A DNA stretch of 64,000 bases from JAKPUX01 sp035353815 (GTDB lineage: Bacteria; Zhuqueibacterota; Zhuqueibacteria; Residuimicrobiales; Residuimicrobiaceae): positions 1 to 64,000 of the forward strand of contig DAOQAG010000023.1 of assembly GCA_035353815.1 (NCBI GenBank). Direction: 5' to 3'. Positions 14,985 through 22,607 of this stretch are shown here, piece after piece (position 1 is the stretch's first letter; the number at the start of each line of letters is the position of its first letter). The notes under the pieces were generated by a model. The model did not search any database. It was given only the letters and a program-made list of their open reading frames with translations, and was not told the DNA's origin. The translations under genes were made by a program, and so were the position numbers.

Positions 14985-16060
14985 GCGCGCACACCCCAAC
15001 GCCTTCTTTTAACCCGCAGCGGATCCTCGTCCTGCGGACCGACCGGATCGGTGATGTGGTCCTCTCCACGCCGGTGCTCACCGCTCTGCGTCACCGCTTT
15101 CCTCATGTCCATATCGCGATGCTGCTCCGGCCCTATACCGCCGATCTGGTGCGCGGTCATCCCCATCTGGATGCGGTGCTGCTGGACGATCCGACCGGGC
15201 GTCACGCCGGGCTCCCCGGTTTTTTTCGTCTTTGGCGCGAGGTGCGCCGGGGCCGTTATGATACGGCGCTGCTCCTGCACCCCTCGCTGCGCCTGGCCTT
15301 GCTTTGCTTCCTGGCGGGCATCGCCCATCGCGTCGGCACGGGATACCGCGCCTATGCTCTGCTCTTTAACCACCGTGTTTACCAGCACCGTAAAGGTTCC
15401 GGGCGGCATGAGCTGGATCTCAATCTCGATCTGGCCCGGGCGGTCGGCGCTGATTTGCTCTCCGTCCGATTTTATCTCACGGTATCTGAAAGGGAGCGGT
15501 CGCGCGTGCAGGAGCTGCTGCAGCAGGCGGGCCTGCAGCCGGGTCTCCCTTTTATTGTGGTCCATCCCGGCAGCGGCGGATCGGCCCGGGATTGGCCACT
15601 GCCCCATTTTGCCGCCCTCGCCGATCGTATTCAGGAGGAACTGGGGCTGACGGTGGTGCTGACCGGGAGCAAGGCCGAAGCTCCGCTGCTTGAGCGGATG
15701 TGCAACCTGATGCGGACCAGACCGGTGCGGCTGGACGGCCAGCTTTCCATCAAGGAGCTGTTGGCCCTCCTTGGCCAGGCGCGGGTGCTGGTGGCCAACA
15801 GCACCGGCCCCTTGCACATGGGCGTGGCTGCCGGCTGTCGCGTCGTCGGACTCTATTGCCCGCTGCTGGTTTGCGCCCCGGAGCGCTGGGGGCCGTATGG
15901 CCAGCGCGACGCGGTGCTGCTCCCGCCGGTTCCGCCCTGCCGCACCTGCTCGGGCCTGCAATGTCCGCAGGGCGATTGCATGGAATTAATCCCGCCGCAG
16001 CAAGTGTTTGCCAAGGTAAAGAGTCAGCTGCACGATGCATTGGATCAGCAGGAGAGGTGA
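14981..16060 (+). CDS. GT9 glycosyltransferase (heptosyltransferase-like), TTG start
   Basis: A 359-residue GT9 enzyme, second of the pair with the gene at 13313. The N-terminal ILVLRTDRIGDVVLSTPVL and C-terminal VHPGSGGSARDWP, NSTGPLHMGVA and CRTCSGLQCPQGDC blocks are diagnostic. The frame is open far upstream, but that part reads as out-of-frame tsaC. A TTG at 14981, sharing bases with the tsaC stop, gives a start 14 codons before the first conserved strand and is preferred. The donor is probably ADP-heptose or a related nucleotide sugar; the acceptor is unknown. Confidence 0.85.
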   Translation: MSAHTPTPSFNPQRILVLRTDRIGDVVLSTPVLTALRHRFPHVHIAMLLRPYTADLVRGHPHLDAVLLDDPTGRHAGLPGFFRLWREVRRGRYDTALLLHPSLRLALLCFLAGIAHRVGTGYRAYALLFNHRVYQHRKGSGRHELDLNLDLARAVGADLLSVRFYLTVSERERSRVQELLQQAGLQPGLPFIVVHPGSGGSARDWPLPHFAALADRIQEELGLTVVLTGSKAEAPLLERMCNLMRTRPVRLDGQLSIKELLALLGQARVLVANSTGPLHMGVAAGCRVVGLYCPLLVCAPERWGPYGQRDAVLLPPVPPCRTCSGLQCPQGDCMELIPPQQVFAKVKSQLHDALDQQER

Positions 16061-16062
16061 CG

Positions 16063-16839
16063 ATGAAACGGTGGTTGGTGAAGGCCGGCGTTGTAACGGC
16101 GCTGGCGGCCGTTTTCCCTGCAGTGCGGGCGCAGGAACTCTCCCCGCAGGGAGGAGTGCCATTGCGGGAATTGCCCTGTGACGAGATGCCCATCGGCGAA
16201 TACCTCGAATACTCAGTTCATTTTGGCAAGCTCAGCGCCGGACGCGGGGCGCTCTCCCTGGTGGCGGGCGACAGCCTGCATGGCCGCGCGATCTACCTGC
16301 TCACCTCGCGGCTCTGGACCAATGATTTTTTCTCCGGCTTTTACCGGGTGGACGATGTCATGAAGAGCTGGCTCGACGCCCGCGGCATTTTTCCCTGGCG
16401 CTATGAACGGACCCTGCGCGAAGGCAAATTCAAGGCCTTCCGCAAGGCGGTCTTCGATCCCCTGAACCGGCGCGCCTTTGAAGGCAAGGATACCCTCGCC
16501 GTTCCCGCCTACAGCCAGGATGTCCTCTCGATCATCTACTACGTGCGCACGCTTGATCTGAAGGTAGGACAGGTCATCGACCTGGACAGCTACGTCGATA
16601 AAAAAGTCTATCCCCTGCGTCTGACGGTGGAGAAGAAAGAGAAAGTCAAGGTGCCGGCGGGAAAATTTGAGTGTTTTCTTCTTGTGCCCGGCAAGCAACC
16701 CGGTTCCAAACAGGAACCCAAGGGGGAGATGTGGATCTGGCTCAGCGCAGACCAGCGGCGTCTGCCGGTCCGGATCCAGAGCCGGGCGGAACTGGGATCG
16801 CTGACGATGGCGCTGGATGTCATGAAGATCGTGAAATGA
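16063..16839 (+). CDS. DUF3108 periplasmic protein
   Basis: A 258-residue exported protein of the DUF3108 family. It has a signal peptide (MKRWLVKAGVVTALAAVFPAVRAQ), then a beta-rich domain with the YLEYSVHFGKLSAG and FYRVDDVMKSWLD blocks and a C-terminal VPAGKFECFLLVPG segment. The family role is not established; members often sit beside outer-membrane or LPS genes. GGAGAGG precedes the ATG at 16063, two bases after the upstream stop. It is followed by the TonB receptor gene after 24 bases, so all could be transcribed together. Confidence 0.85.
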   Translation: MKRWLVKAGVVTALAAVFPAVRAQELSPQGGVPLRELPCDEMPIGEYLEYSVHFGKLSAGRGALSLVAGDSLHGRAIYLLTSRLWTNDFFSGFYRVDDVMKSWLDARGIFPWRYERTLREGKFKAFRKAVFDPLNRRAFEGKDTLAVPAYSQDVLSIIYYVRTLDLKVGQVIDLDSYVDKKVYPLRLTVEKKEKVKVPAGKFECFLLVPGKQPGSKQEPKGEMWIWLSADQRRLPVRIQSRAELGSLTMALDVMKIVK

Positions 16840-16863
16840 GGTATCGGCCGTCCGGGCCCGCTC

Positions 16864-19140
16864 ATGCTGAAAAAAAACGCCGAAATGGCCGCCATCCTGT
16901 TGCTGGCGGCGCTGCTGCTGGCGCCGCCTCCGGGCGGCAGGGCCTCCGCCGGGGACAAATGGGCCTCCATCAGCGGCTTTGTCCGCGACGCCAGTAACGG
17001 CGAACCCCTCCCCTATGCCAATGTCTACCTGGTCGGGACGAATCTGGGGACCCTGACATCCCTGCGCGGCTATTTTGTCATCCCCCATCTGGCCGAGGGG
17101 CGCTATCTCTTCACCGTCTCGCTGCTGGGGTATCAGCGCTGGCAGAGCGAGGTCCAGCTGCATGCGGGCGCGGATTCGGTGCTGACGGTCCACCTGACTC
17201 CGTCCACGATCGAGATGGGCGAGGTTACCAAAACGGCGCAGCGCGAGCGCTTTGAGCGCGAGGTTCATATCTCCACGGTCGCCTTGACGATGCGCCAGCT
17301 CCAGGTGGTGCCGATGCTGGCCGAGGCGGATGTCTTTCGTACCCTGCAGCTCCTGCCGGGCGTGGTCAGCCGCAGCGATTTTTCCAGCCAGCTCTATGTG
17401 CGCGGCGGCAGCCCCGACCAGAATCTCGTGCTGCTGGACGGCGTCAGCGTCTATAATCCCTTTCATCTCGGCGGGGTTTTCAGCACCTTCAATGTGGATG
17501 CGATCAAGGAGCTGGAGTTTCTCAGCGGCGGATTTCCGGTCGAATATGGCGGCCGGCTCTCCTCCGTTCTCGCCGTGACCAATCGCGAAGGCAATGTCAA
17601 GTCCTATCGCGGTTCCGGCAGCCTGAGCTTGTTGTCCGTACGCGGCCTGGCTGAGGGTCCGCTCCCCTCCGGTTCTTTCCTCATCGCCGCCCGGAGAACC
17701 TACTTCGATCAGGTCTTCAAGCACACCCGCTATGCCTTTCCCTACTACTTTTATGATCTTCAGGGCAAGATCAACCTCGATCTCTCGCAACGTCACCGTC
17801 TCACCCTCAGCGGATTTTATGGAGATGATGTGCTCGATTTTTCCGCCGAGGGGGAGGATGAGTCCGAGGTGGACGTCGATTTGAACTGGGTCTGGGGGAA
17901 CCGGACGACCAGCCTGATCTGGCGCTGGATCATCCGGCCCGATCTCTTTTCCGAGACCATCCTGTCGCGCAGCCGGTTCGACAACGACCTCGATGCCACC
18001 GTGGAGGGCAGCGGTACCGCCAACCTGATGCTCGACAACCGCATCAACGATTACAGCGCCAAGGCGGATGTTACCTATCTCGGCCTTCGCGGCCATGGCA
18101 TCAAGTTGGGATTTTCGTGGTCTGATCTCGATTTCCGCTACGGGATCGCCATCGACGATTACCGGCTCTTCTCCTATACCGCCAGGCCAGCACTGCTGGC
18201 CCTCTACTTGCAGGATCACTGGCAGCTGCGCGCGCGCCTGCAGCTCAACTCCGGGGTACGGCTTGAACATTATTCGCTCGGAAACCGCTGGAGTCTCTCG
18301 CCTCGCCTGGGGCTGCAGTACCAGATTGCGGCCAATCTGGCCCTCAAAGCCTCCTACGGGCAGTATACGCAGTATCTCACCACGGTGGCCAGCGATGAGG
18401 AGAATTTTTCCCTGATGGACCTGTGGCTGCCCATCAGCAAGAATTACCGCCCGCAGACGGCCCGTCATTATGTGGCCGGCGGAGAATGGTGGCTGCCGCA
18501 CGATCTCATCCTGACCATGGAGGGCTACTACAAGACCTTCGCCGGTCTGCTCGATCTGAATGAAAAAGGTATCGCCTCTGATCCCACGGATGACTATTTT
18601 GTCGCCGAGGGCACGGCGCGAGGCCTCGAGCTCCTGCTCAAGCGCCAGACAGGGCCCTTGCAAGGATGGCTGGGCTACAGCTGGTGCCTCACCAAACGCC
18701 GGACCGCGGAGCATACCTATTACCCCAAATATGACCGGCGCCATACCTTTCACGCGGTTCTGAACCGGAGGCTGGGGAGGAACTGGACGTTGGGCGTGGT
18801 TTTTTCCTATGGTTCAGGCATGCCCTATACGCCCATACCGGGCAAGTACATGGCCTATGAATGGCGGCTCGACCGGAATGAGCTCTCGGGTCATCTCGTT
18901 GACCGGCCCGGGGCGAAAAACAGTGCCCGCTTTCCCCTGTATCATCGCATGGATGTCAGCTTGCGCCGGGAGGGGCATCTCTTTGGCATCTCGGCCACCC
19001 CCTATTTGCAGATCATCAATCTCTACAACCGCAAGAATGTCTTTTATTACTTTTGGGACCATGACGCCAATCCGTCGCGGCTGACGACGGTTTCGATGTT
19101 TCCCTTGCTGCCAACGCTGGGGGTGGACTTTGCGTTCTAG
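16864..19140 (+). CDS. TonB-dependent outer-membrane receptor with carboxypeptidase-regulatory-like domain
   Basis: A 758-residue outer-membrane receptor. After a signal peptide come a carboxypeptidase-D regulatory-like domain (about residues 35-120: ISGFVRDASNGEPLPYANV), a plug domain (about 130-235: LYVRGGSPDQNLVLLDGVSV, VEYGGRLSSV) and a beta barrel ending in Phe (GVDFAF). This build is typical of FCB bacteria. It is shorter than SusC (about 1000 residues) and has no SusD neighbour. A DUF4249 lipoprotein gene starts 11 bases before its stop. The substrate is unknown. Confidence 0.9.
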   Translation: MLKKNAEMAAILLLAALLLAPPPGGRASAGDKWASISGFVRDASNGEPLPYANVYLVGTNLGTLTSLRGYFVIPHLAEGRYLFTVSLLGYQRWQSEVQLHAGADSVLTVHLTPSTIEMGEVTKTAQRERFEREVHISTVALTMRQLQVVPMLAEADVFRTLQLLPGVVSRSDFSSQLYVRGGSPDQNLVLLDGVSVYNPFHLGGVFSTFNVDAIKELEFLSGGFPVEYGGRLSSVLAVTNREGNVKSYRGSGSLSLLSVRGLAEGPLPSGSFLIAARRTYFDQVFKHTRYAFPYYFYDLQGKINLDLSQRHRLTLSGFYGDDVLDFSAEGEDESEVDVDLNWVWGNRTTSLIWRWIIRPDLFSETILSRSRFDNDLDATVEGSGTANLMLDNRINDYSAKADVTYLGLRGHGIKLGFSWSDLDFRYGIAIDDYRLFSYTARPALLALYLQDHWQLRARLQLNSGVRLEHYSLGNRWSLSPRLGLQYQIAANLALKASYGQYTQYLTTVASDEENFSLMDLWLPISKNYRPQTARHYVAGGEWWLPHDLILTMEGYYKTFAGLLDLNEKGIASDPTDDYFVAEGTARGLELLLKRQTGPLQGWLGYSWCLTKRRTAEHTYYPKYDRRHTFHAVLNRRLGRNWTLGVVFSYGSGMPYTPIPGKYMAYEWRLDRNELSGHLVDRPGAKNSARFPLYHRMDVSLRREGHLFGISATPYLQIINLYNRKNVFYYFWDHDANPSRLTTVSMFPLLPTLGVDFAF

Positions 19141-19852
19141 CAGGCGCATCGGGATGCTGGCGGCTGCTTTACTGCTGGCGGCGTGCGGCGGCGGACCCGA
19201 CGTCAATGAATTCAACTATGAGCCGGAGATCAACGTCTTTGCACTGTTGCTGTACAATTCGGGGCAGACAGTTATCCGTCTGGAGGAGAGCTATCGTGCT
19301 CTGGACCGGGTGCCGGAGGACCGGGGCATTGCCGGTGCCCGGGTGACGATAAAAGGGGCGGATCAGGAAGTGGCGTATGTTGATCAGGGGGGAGGCCGCT
19401 ATGCCGAGGCCGGAAAAATCCTGCGTCTGGAGCCGGGGGCGACCTACCTTTTGACCATCAGCGTGCCCGATGGCCGCGAAGTGGCAGCGCAGTGCACCAT
19501 GCCGGCGCCGCCGCGTCTGATCGCCCCGGCCGATCAGCAGCACATCGCAGCCAACGACGCACTCCCGGTCGTCTGGCAGTCGGAGTCGCCGGAGCCGCAT
19601 TTCCTGGTCAACGTGCGCGGTAACATCCATGCTTATAGCGCCGAGGTCATGACCGATTCCACCGCGACAGATTTCTATCCCTTTTATCTCGCCCAGCCGG
19701 ATATCTATGTCCTGAAGGTGGCGGCGCTGGACCGCAACTATTATGATTATTTGCGCATGCGCGATGAAGAGGAACCGCTCTGGCATATCCGGGGCGGAAT
19801 TGGGGTATTTGGCGCCATCGCCTATGACGAGAGGGTAATCATCGCCGAATGA
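19130..19852 (+). CDS. DUF4249 lipoprotein
   Basis: A 240-residue lipoprotein: MRSSRRIGMLAAALLLAAC is a signal with a lipobox (LAAC), and the mature part matches the DUF4249 family that accompanies TonB-dependent receptors in Bacteroidota and relatives. It is short for DUF4249 (often over 300). TTG at 19130 is preferred over ATG 19154, since only the longer form has the basic n-region needed for export. It overlaps the receptor by 11 bases. It probably helps receptor function at the outer membrane; that is inferred from pairing. Confidence 0.75.
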   Translation: MRSSRRIGMLAAALLLAACGGGPDVNEFNYEPEINVFALLLYNSGQTVIRLEESYRALDRVPEDRGIAGARVTIKGADQEVAYVDQGGGRYAEAGKILRLEPGATYLLTISVPDGREVAAQCTMPAPPRLIAPADQQHIAANDALPVVWQSESPEPHFLVNVRGNIHAYSAEVMTDSTATDFYPFYLAQPDIYVLKVAALDRNYYDYLRMRDEEEPLWHIRGGIGVFGAIAYDERVIIAE

Positions 19853-19859
19853 GGAGAGG

Positions 19860-20618
19860 ATGAACAAACTGCTGAGCGCAGATTCGAGCACGGTGTATCT
19901 GGTACTGCTGGCGGGCTGCTTGCTGGTGGCCCTGTTCCTCTTGTCGATCCTGGGCGGCAAGGGCGGCGGCAAAGCCCCGGCGCGGAAAAAAAAGTCGGGC
20001 TCCCTGCATGGACTGACCCTGCTTCTGCTCGCCTTTTCCGCCCTGCTTCTGCTTTATTTTGTCATCTATTTGTATTATTTCACGCCGTTGCGGGGAGAAA
20101 TGCAGGTTGCGCGCGTTGAATTTCAGAAGAATGGCACCGCAGCAAACGGATTCAGGGTTATCGTGATACCTTACGAAAACGGCGAAGCGCGGTCGGCCAA
20201 AAGCTGTGCTGTCCGGGGCGAGTTGTGGGCACTCCAGGGAGAGGTGCTGCAGTGGAAACCGTTCTTTGGCCGGGTCGGCCTGCGGTCAATGTTCCGCCTG
20301 ACGGCCGTGGAGGGGTATGAGCGCCGCAACAACAGCCTGCAGAGGGTGAGCACGGCCACACTGGCCGGCGGTAGCGGCGAGGTGCTCTGGAAGCTGGCAC
20401 ATGGGCTCAATGCCTTGCTGCGCTGGGCGCAAGTGACCACCTGCCGCAGCAGCAGCACTGAACCGCTGTGGTCAGGGGGCTATGATCTCTATGCGGATCG
20501 CAACGGACTGCGCCTTGGCAGCGGCCGCGTGGCCCCAGCACCGGCCCCGCTCAGGAAAGAGCGCGCGCCGGAACGGGAGCGGCGCTACCCCCGCCGTCCG
20601 GACGAGGTGCGCCATTAA
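19860..20618 (+). CDS. Unidentified membrane protein with two N-terminal helices
   Basis: A 252-residue protein I do not recognise. Two transmembrane helices (VYLVLLAGCLLVALFLLSIL and LTLLLLAFSALLLLYFVIYL) are joined by a short basic linker. A beta-like soluble domain (about 80-220) with three Cys and a basic, proline-rich tail follow. GAGGAGAGG stands right before the ATG, seven bases after the DUF4249 stop, so it belongs to the receptor operon. Its last four bases overlap the end of the opposing SDR gene, with no terminator between. Confidence 0.7.
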   Translation: MNKLLSADSSTVYLVLLAGCLLVALFLLSILGGKGGGKAPARKKKSGSLHGLTLLLLAFSALLLLYFVIYLYYFTPLRGEMQVARVEFQKNGTAANGFRVIVIPYENGEARSAKSCAVRGELWALQGEVLQWKPFFGRVGLRSMFRLTAVEGYERRNNSLQRVSTATLAGGSGEVLWKLAHGLNALLRWAQVTTCRSSSTEPLWSGGYDLYADRNGLRLGSGRVAPAPAPLRKERAPERERRYPRRPDEVRH

Positions 20619-21370
20619 AGTCCCCAGCCGCCGCTGACCGGGATCTGGGCGCCGGTGATGTAGGCGGCGTTGTCGCTGCAGAGGAAGGTTAGGGCCGTGG
20701 CCAGATCAGTGCTGTTGCCCGGGCGGCCGCCCGGGACGCGCTCCGCCACGGCTTGCTGTGCAGTTTCACTCAGGGTGCCGTTGTTCATCAAGCCGGGAGC
20801 CAGAACATTGACCGTGATCCGGTGCGGGGCCCCCTCGACCGCAAGGGATTTGCTGAGGATGAGCACCCCGGTTTTGGCGATGGCGTAGGGCAGGACGTCG
20901 CGGTAGGCGTGGATGTGGTCACTGCTGGCAAGGCCGATGTTGATGATGCGGCCCCACTTTTGCGCCACCAGCGTCGCCCAGAAGGCTTGGCAGGTATAGT
21001 AGACGCTGGTGAGATTGCTCGCCAGCATCTCCTCCCACTCCTCCGGAGTAAAACTCCCCCAGGGTTTTTCGATAAACTCCCCCACATTGTTGACAAGAAT
21101 ATCGAGACGGCCGAACCGCTCCAGGAGGGCATCGCGCAGGCGGCAGACCTCCGCCCAGCGGGTCACATCCGCCTGAAAAGCGGCTGCGCTGTGGCCTTCG
21201 GCGCGCAGCGCGGCGACGAGCCGCTCGGCCTCCTCCCGGCTTTTGCGGTAATGGATGGCGACGGCAGCGCCCTGCGCCGCCAGGGCGCGTGCCAGGCCTG
21301 CGCCCAGACCGCGCGCGCTTCCGGTCACCAGCGCGATCCGCCCCGCCAATGCAGGGCTGGTGCTGCTCAC
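20615..21370 (-). CDS. SDR-family oxidoreductase (FabG-like)
   Basis: A 251-residue classical short-chain dehydrogenase/reductase. It has the NAD(P) motif TGSARGLG, NNVG, and the catalytic Ser and YAIAK motif (Tyr-x3-Lys), with IPVSGGWGL at the end. Members reduce 3-oxoacyl-ACP, sugars or other carbonyl substrates; the substrate here is open. Its ATG overlaps the stop of the upstream sensor kinase (ATGA), so it is the second gene of a two-gene unit. Pairing with a histidine kinase is unusual. Confidence 0.9.
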   Translation of the reverse strand: MSSTSPALAGRIALVTGSARGLGAGLARALAAQGAAVAIHYRKSREEAERLVAALRAEGHSAAAFQADVTRWAEVCRLRDALLERFGRLDILVNNVGEFIEKPWGSFTPEEWEEMLASNLTSVYYTCQAFWATLVAQKWGRIINIGLASSDHIHAYRDVLPYAIAKTGVLILSKSLAVEGAPHRITVNVLAPGLMNNGTLSETAQQAVAERVPGGRPGNSTDLATALTFLCSDNAAYITGAQIPVSGGWGL

Positions 21371-22560
21371 AAGATCATCCGCATGGTTGTCCCCTTGCCG
21401 ATATGGCTCTCCTTGATGAAAAGCCGGCCATGATGATACTCTTCCACAATCCGCCGGGCGAAATTCAATCCCAGCCCCCAGCCGCGTTTCTTGGTGCTGT
21501 AGCCCGCTTTGAAGACATCGTTGCGGCGTTTGGTGGTAATGCCGACGCCATTATCGCGAATGTCGATGGCGACGCGATTCTTGCCGTTGAGGGGCATGGT
21601 GATGATTTCAATCACCCCCTTTTTGCCTTTCACCGCATCGATGGCGTTTTTGATCAGATTTTCCACGGCCCATTCAAAGAGTTCGCGATTGAGGGGAACC
21701 GGCTTGCAGGCGCCATACTGCTCGATCAGCTGGATCTGGTTGCCGGTTTTGGGCAGGCGCTTGCGCAAATACTCGCAGACATCGTGGAGGACCGGCTGCA
21801 CCTCCTGCGGATCGAGCAAGGCTTCGGAGCCGATATGGGAAAACCGGGCGGCGATTTTTTCCAGCCGCTTGATATCGGTCTCCATATCCGTCAGGGTTTG
21901 TTCGCGCTGGGCGGCGCCGAGATGCGGCAATTTGAGCAGTTCCAGCCAGCCGAGCAGCGAGGAGATCGGAGTGCCCAGCTGGTGGGCGGTCTCCTTGGCC
22001 ATGCCCACCCAGATGAAGCGCTGTTCGCTGCTCTTGATGCTGCCGAAACCGAGAAAGGCGGCCAGCACCAACAGGCCGATGCCGCTCAAGGTGACCCAGG
22101 GCAGATATTGCAGGCGGGTGATTAAAACCGAATCGCCGAAATAGAGATAGCTGAGGACGATATCCTTGTAGGTGATGGGGATCGGCTCGTTCTCCTGGCG
22201 CATTTTGGCGAGGACCTTGCGCACCTGTTTGAGCGCTTCGGGCGAGCGGGCTGTATCCGGCACAGCCAGCCCCTGCCAGGAGCTGGGATTGCCTTCCCGG
22301 TCGGTCAGGACCAGGGGGAAGGTGGCGCGGCTGATAATGTTGACGAAGAGCCAGTCGAGCACCTCCGGTTGATCGGCCGCAACCGCCAGACGCTGATAGG
22401 TGAGGGCGTAGAATTCCGCGATGTCGCGGGATTGCTTGCGCAGATCCTTAACCAGTCCCTGCACGTAAAAATTAATCCCGGCGATGCACAGGATCACCAC
22501 CACCACAAAGAGGTAGCGCAGGGTGCCGGAGAACATGTAGAGGGTTTTGCGGAAGGACAT
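21367..22560 (-). CDS. Membrane sensor histidine kinase
   Basis: A 397-residue kinase with two transmembrane helices (about residues 9-30 and about 180-200) around a periplasmic domain. The catalytic core has H box KETAHQLGTPISSLLGW (His after Ala), N box ENLIKNAIDA, G1 DNGVGI and G2 GWGLGL. The ATG at 22560 has GAGAGGA upstream; four extra codons at 22572 lack one. No response regulator gene is adjacent on this strand, so the partner is unknown. The nearest regulators, at 2985 and 31521, are far away. Confidence 0.92.
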   Translation of the reverse strand: MSFRKTLYMFSGTLRYLFVVVVILCIAGINFYVQGLVKDLRKQSRDIAEFYALTYQRLAVAADQPEVLDWLFVNIISRATFPLVLTDREGNPSSWQGLAVPDTARSPEALKQVRKVLAKMRQENEPIPITYKDIVLSYLYFGDSVLITRLQYLPWVTLSGIGLLVLAAFLGFGSIKSSEQRFIWVGMAKETAHQLGTPISSLLGWLELLKLPHLGAAQREQTLTDMETDIKRLEKIAARFSHIGSEALLDPQEVQPVLHDVCEYLRKRLPKTGNQIQLIEQYGACKPVPLNRELFEWAVENLIKNAIDAVKGKKGVIEIITMPLNGKNRVAIDIRDNGVGITTKRRNDVFKAGYSTKKRGWGLGLNFARRIVEEYHHGRLFIKESHIGKGTTMRMIL

Positions 22561-22574
22561 AGGTCCTCTCAATT

Positions 22575-22603
22575 AAAAAAGGGTGGGCGAGAGGCCCACC
22601 CTT
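22575..22603 (-). terminator. Rho-independent terminator after yfhO
   Basis: On the minus strand GGGTGGGC pairs with GCCCACCC (positions 22594-22601 with 22581-22588) and is followed by six T. It separates the YfhO gene from the kinase gene. Confidence 0.9.
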
Positions 22604-22607
22604 GATT

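Noticed and set aside
16213..18753. Long open frame (846 codons) on the minus strand opposite the TonB receptor
   Set aside because: It is the antisense of a confident receptor gene. The high GC content leaves stop codons rare; the translation has no recognisable domain.
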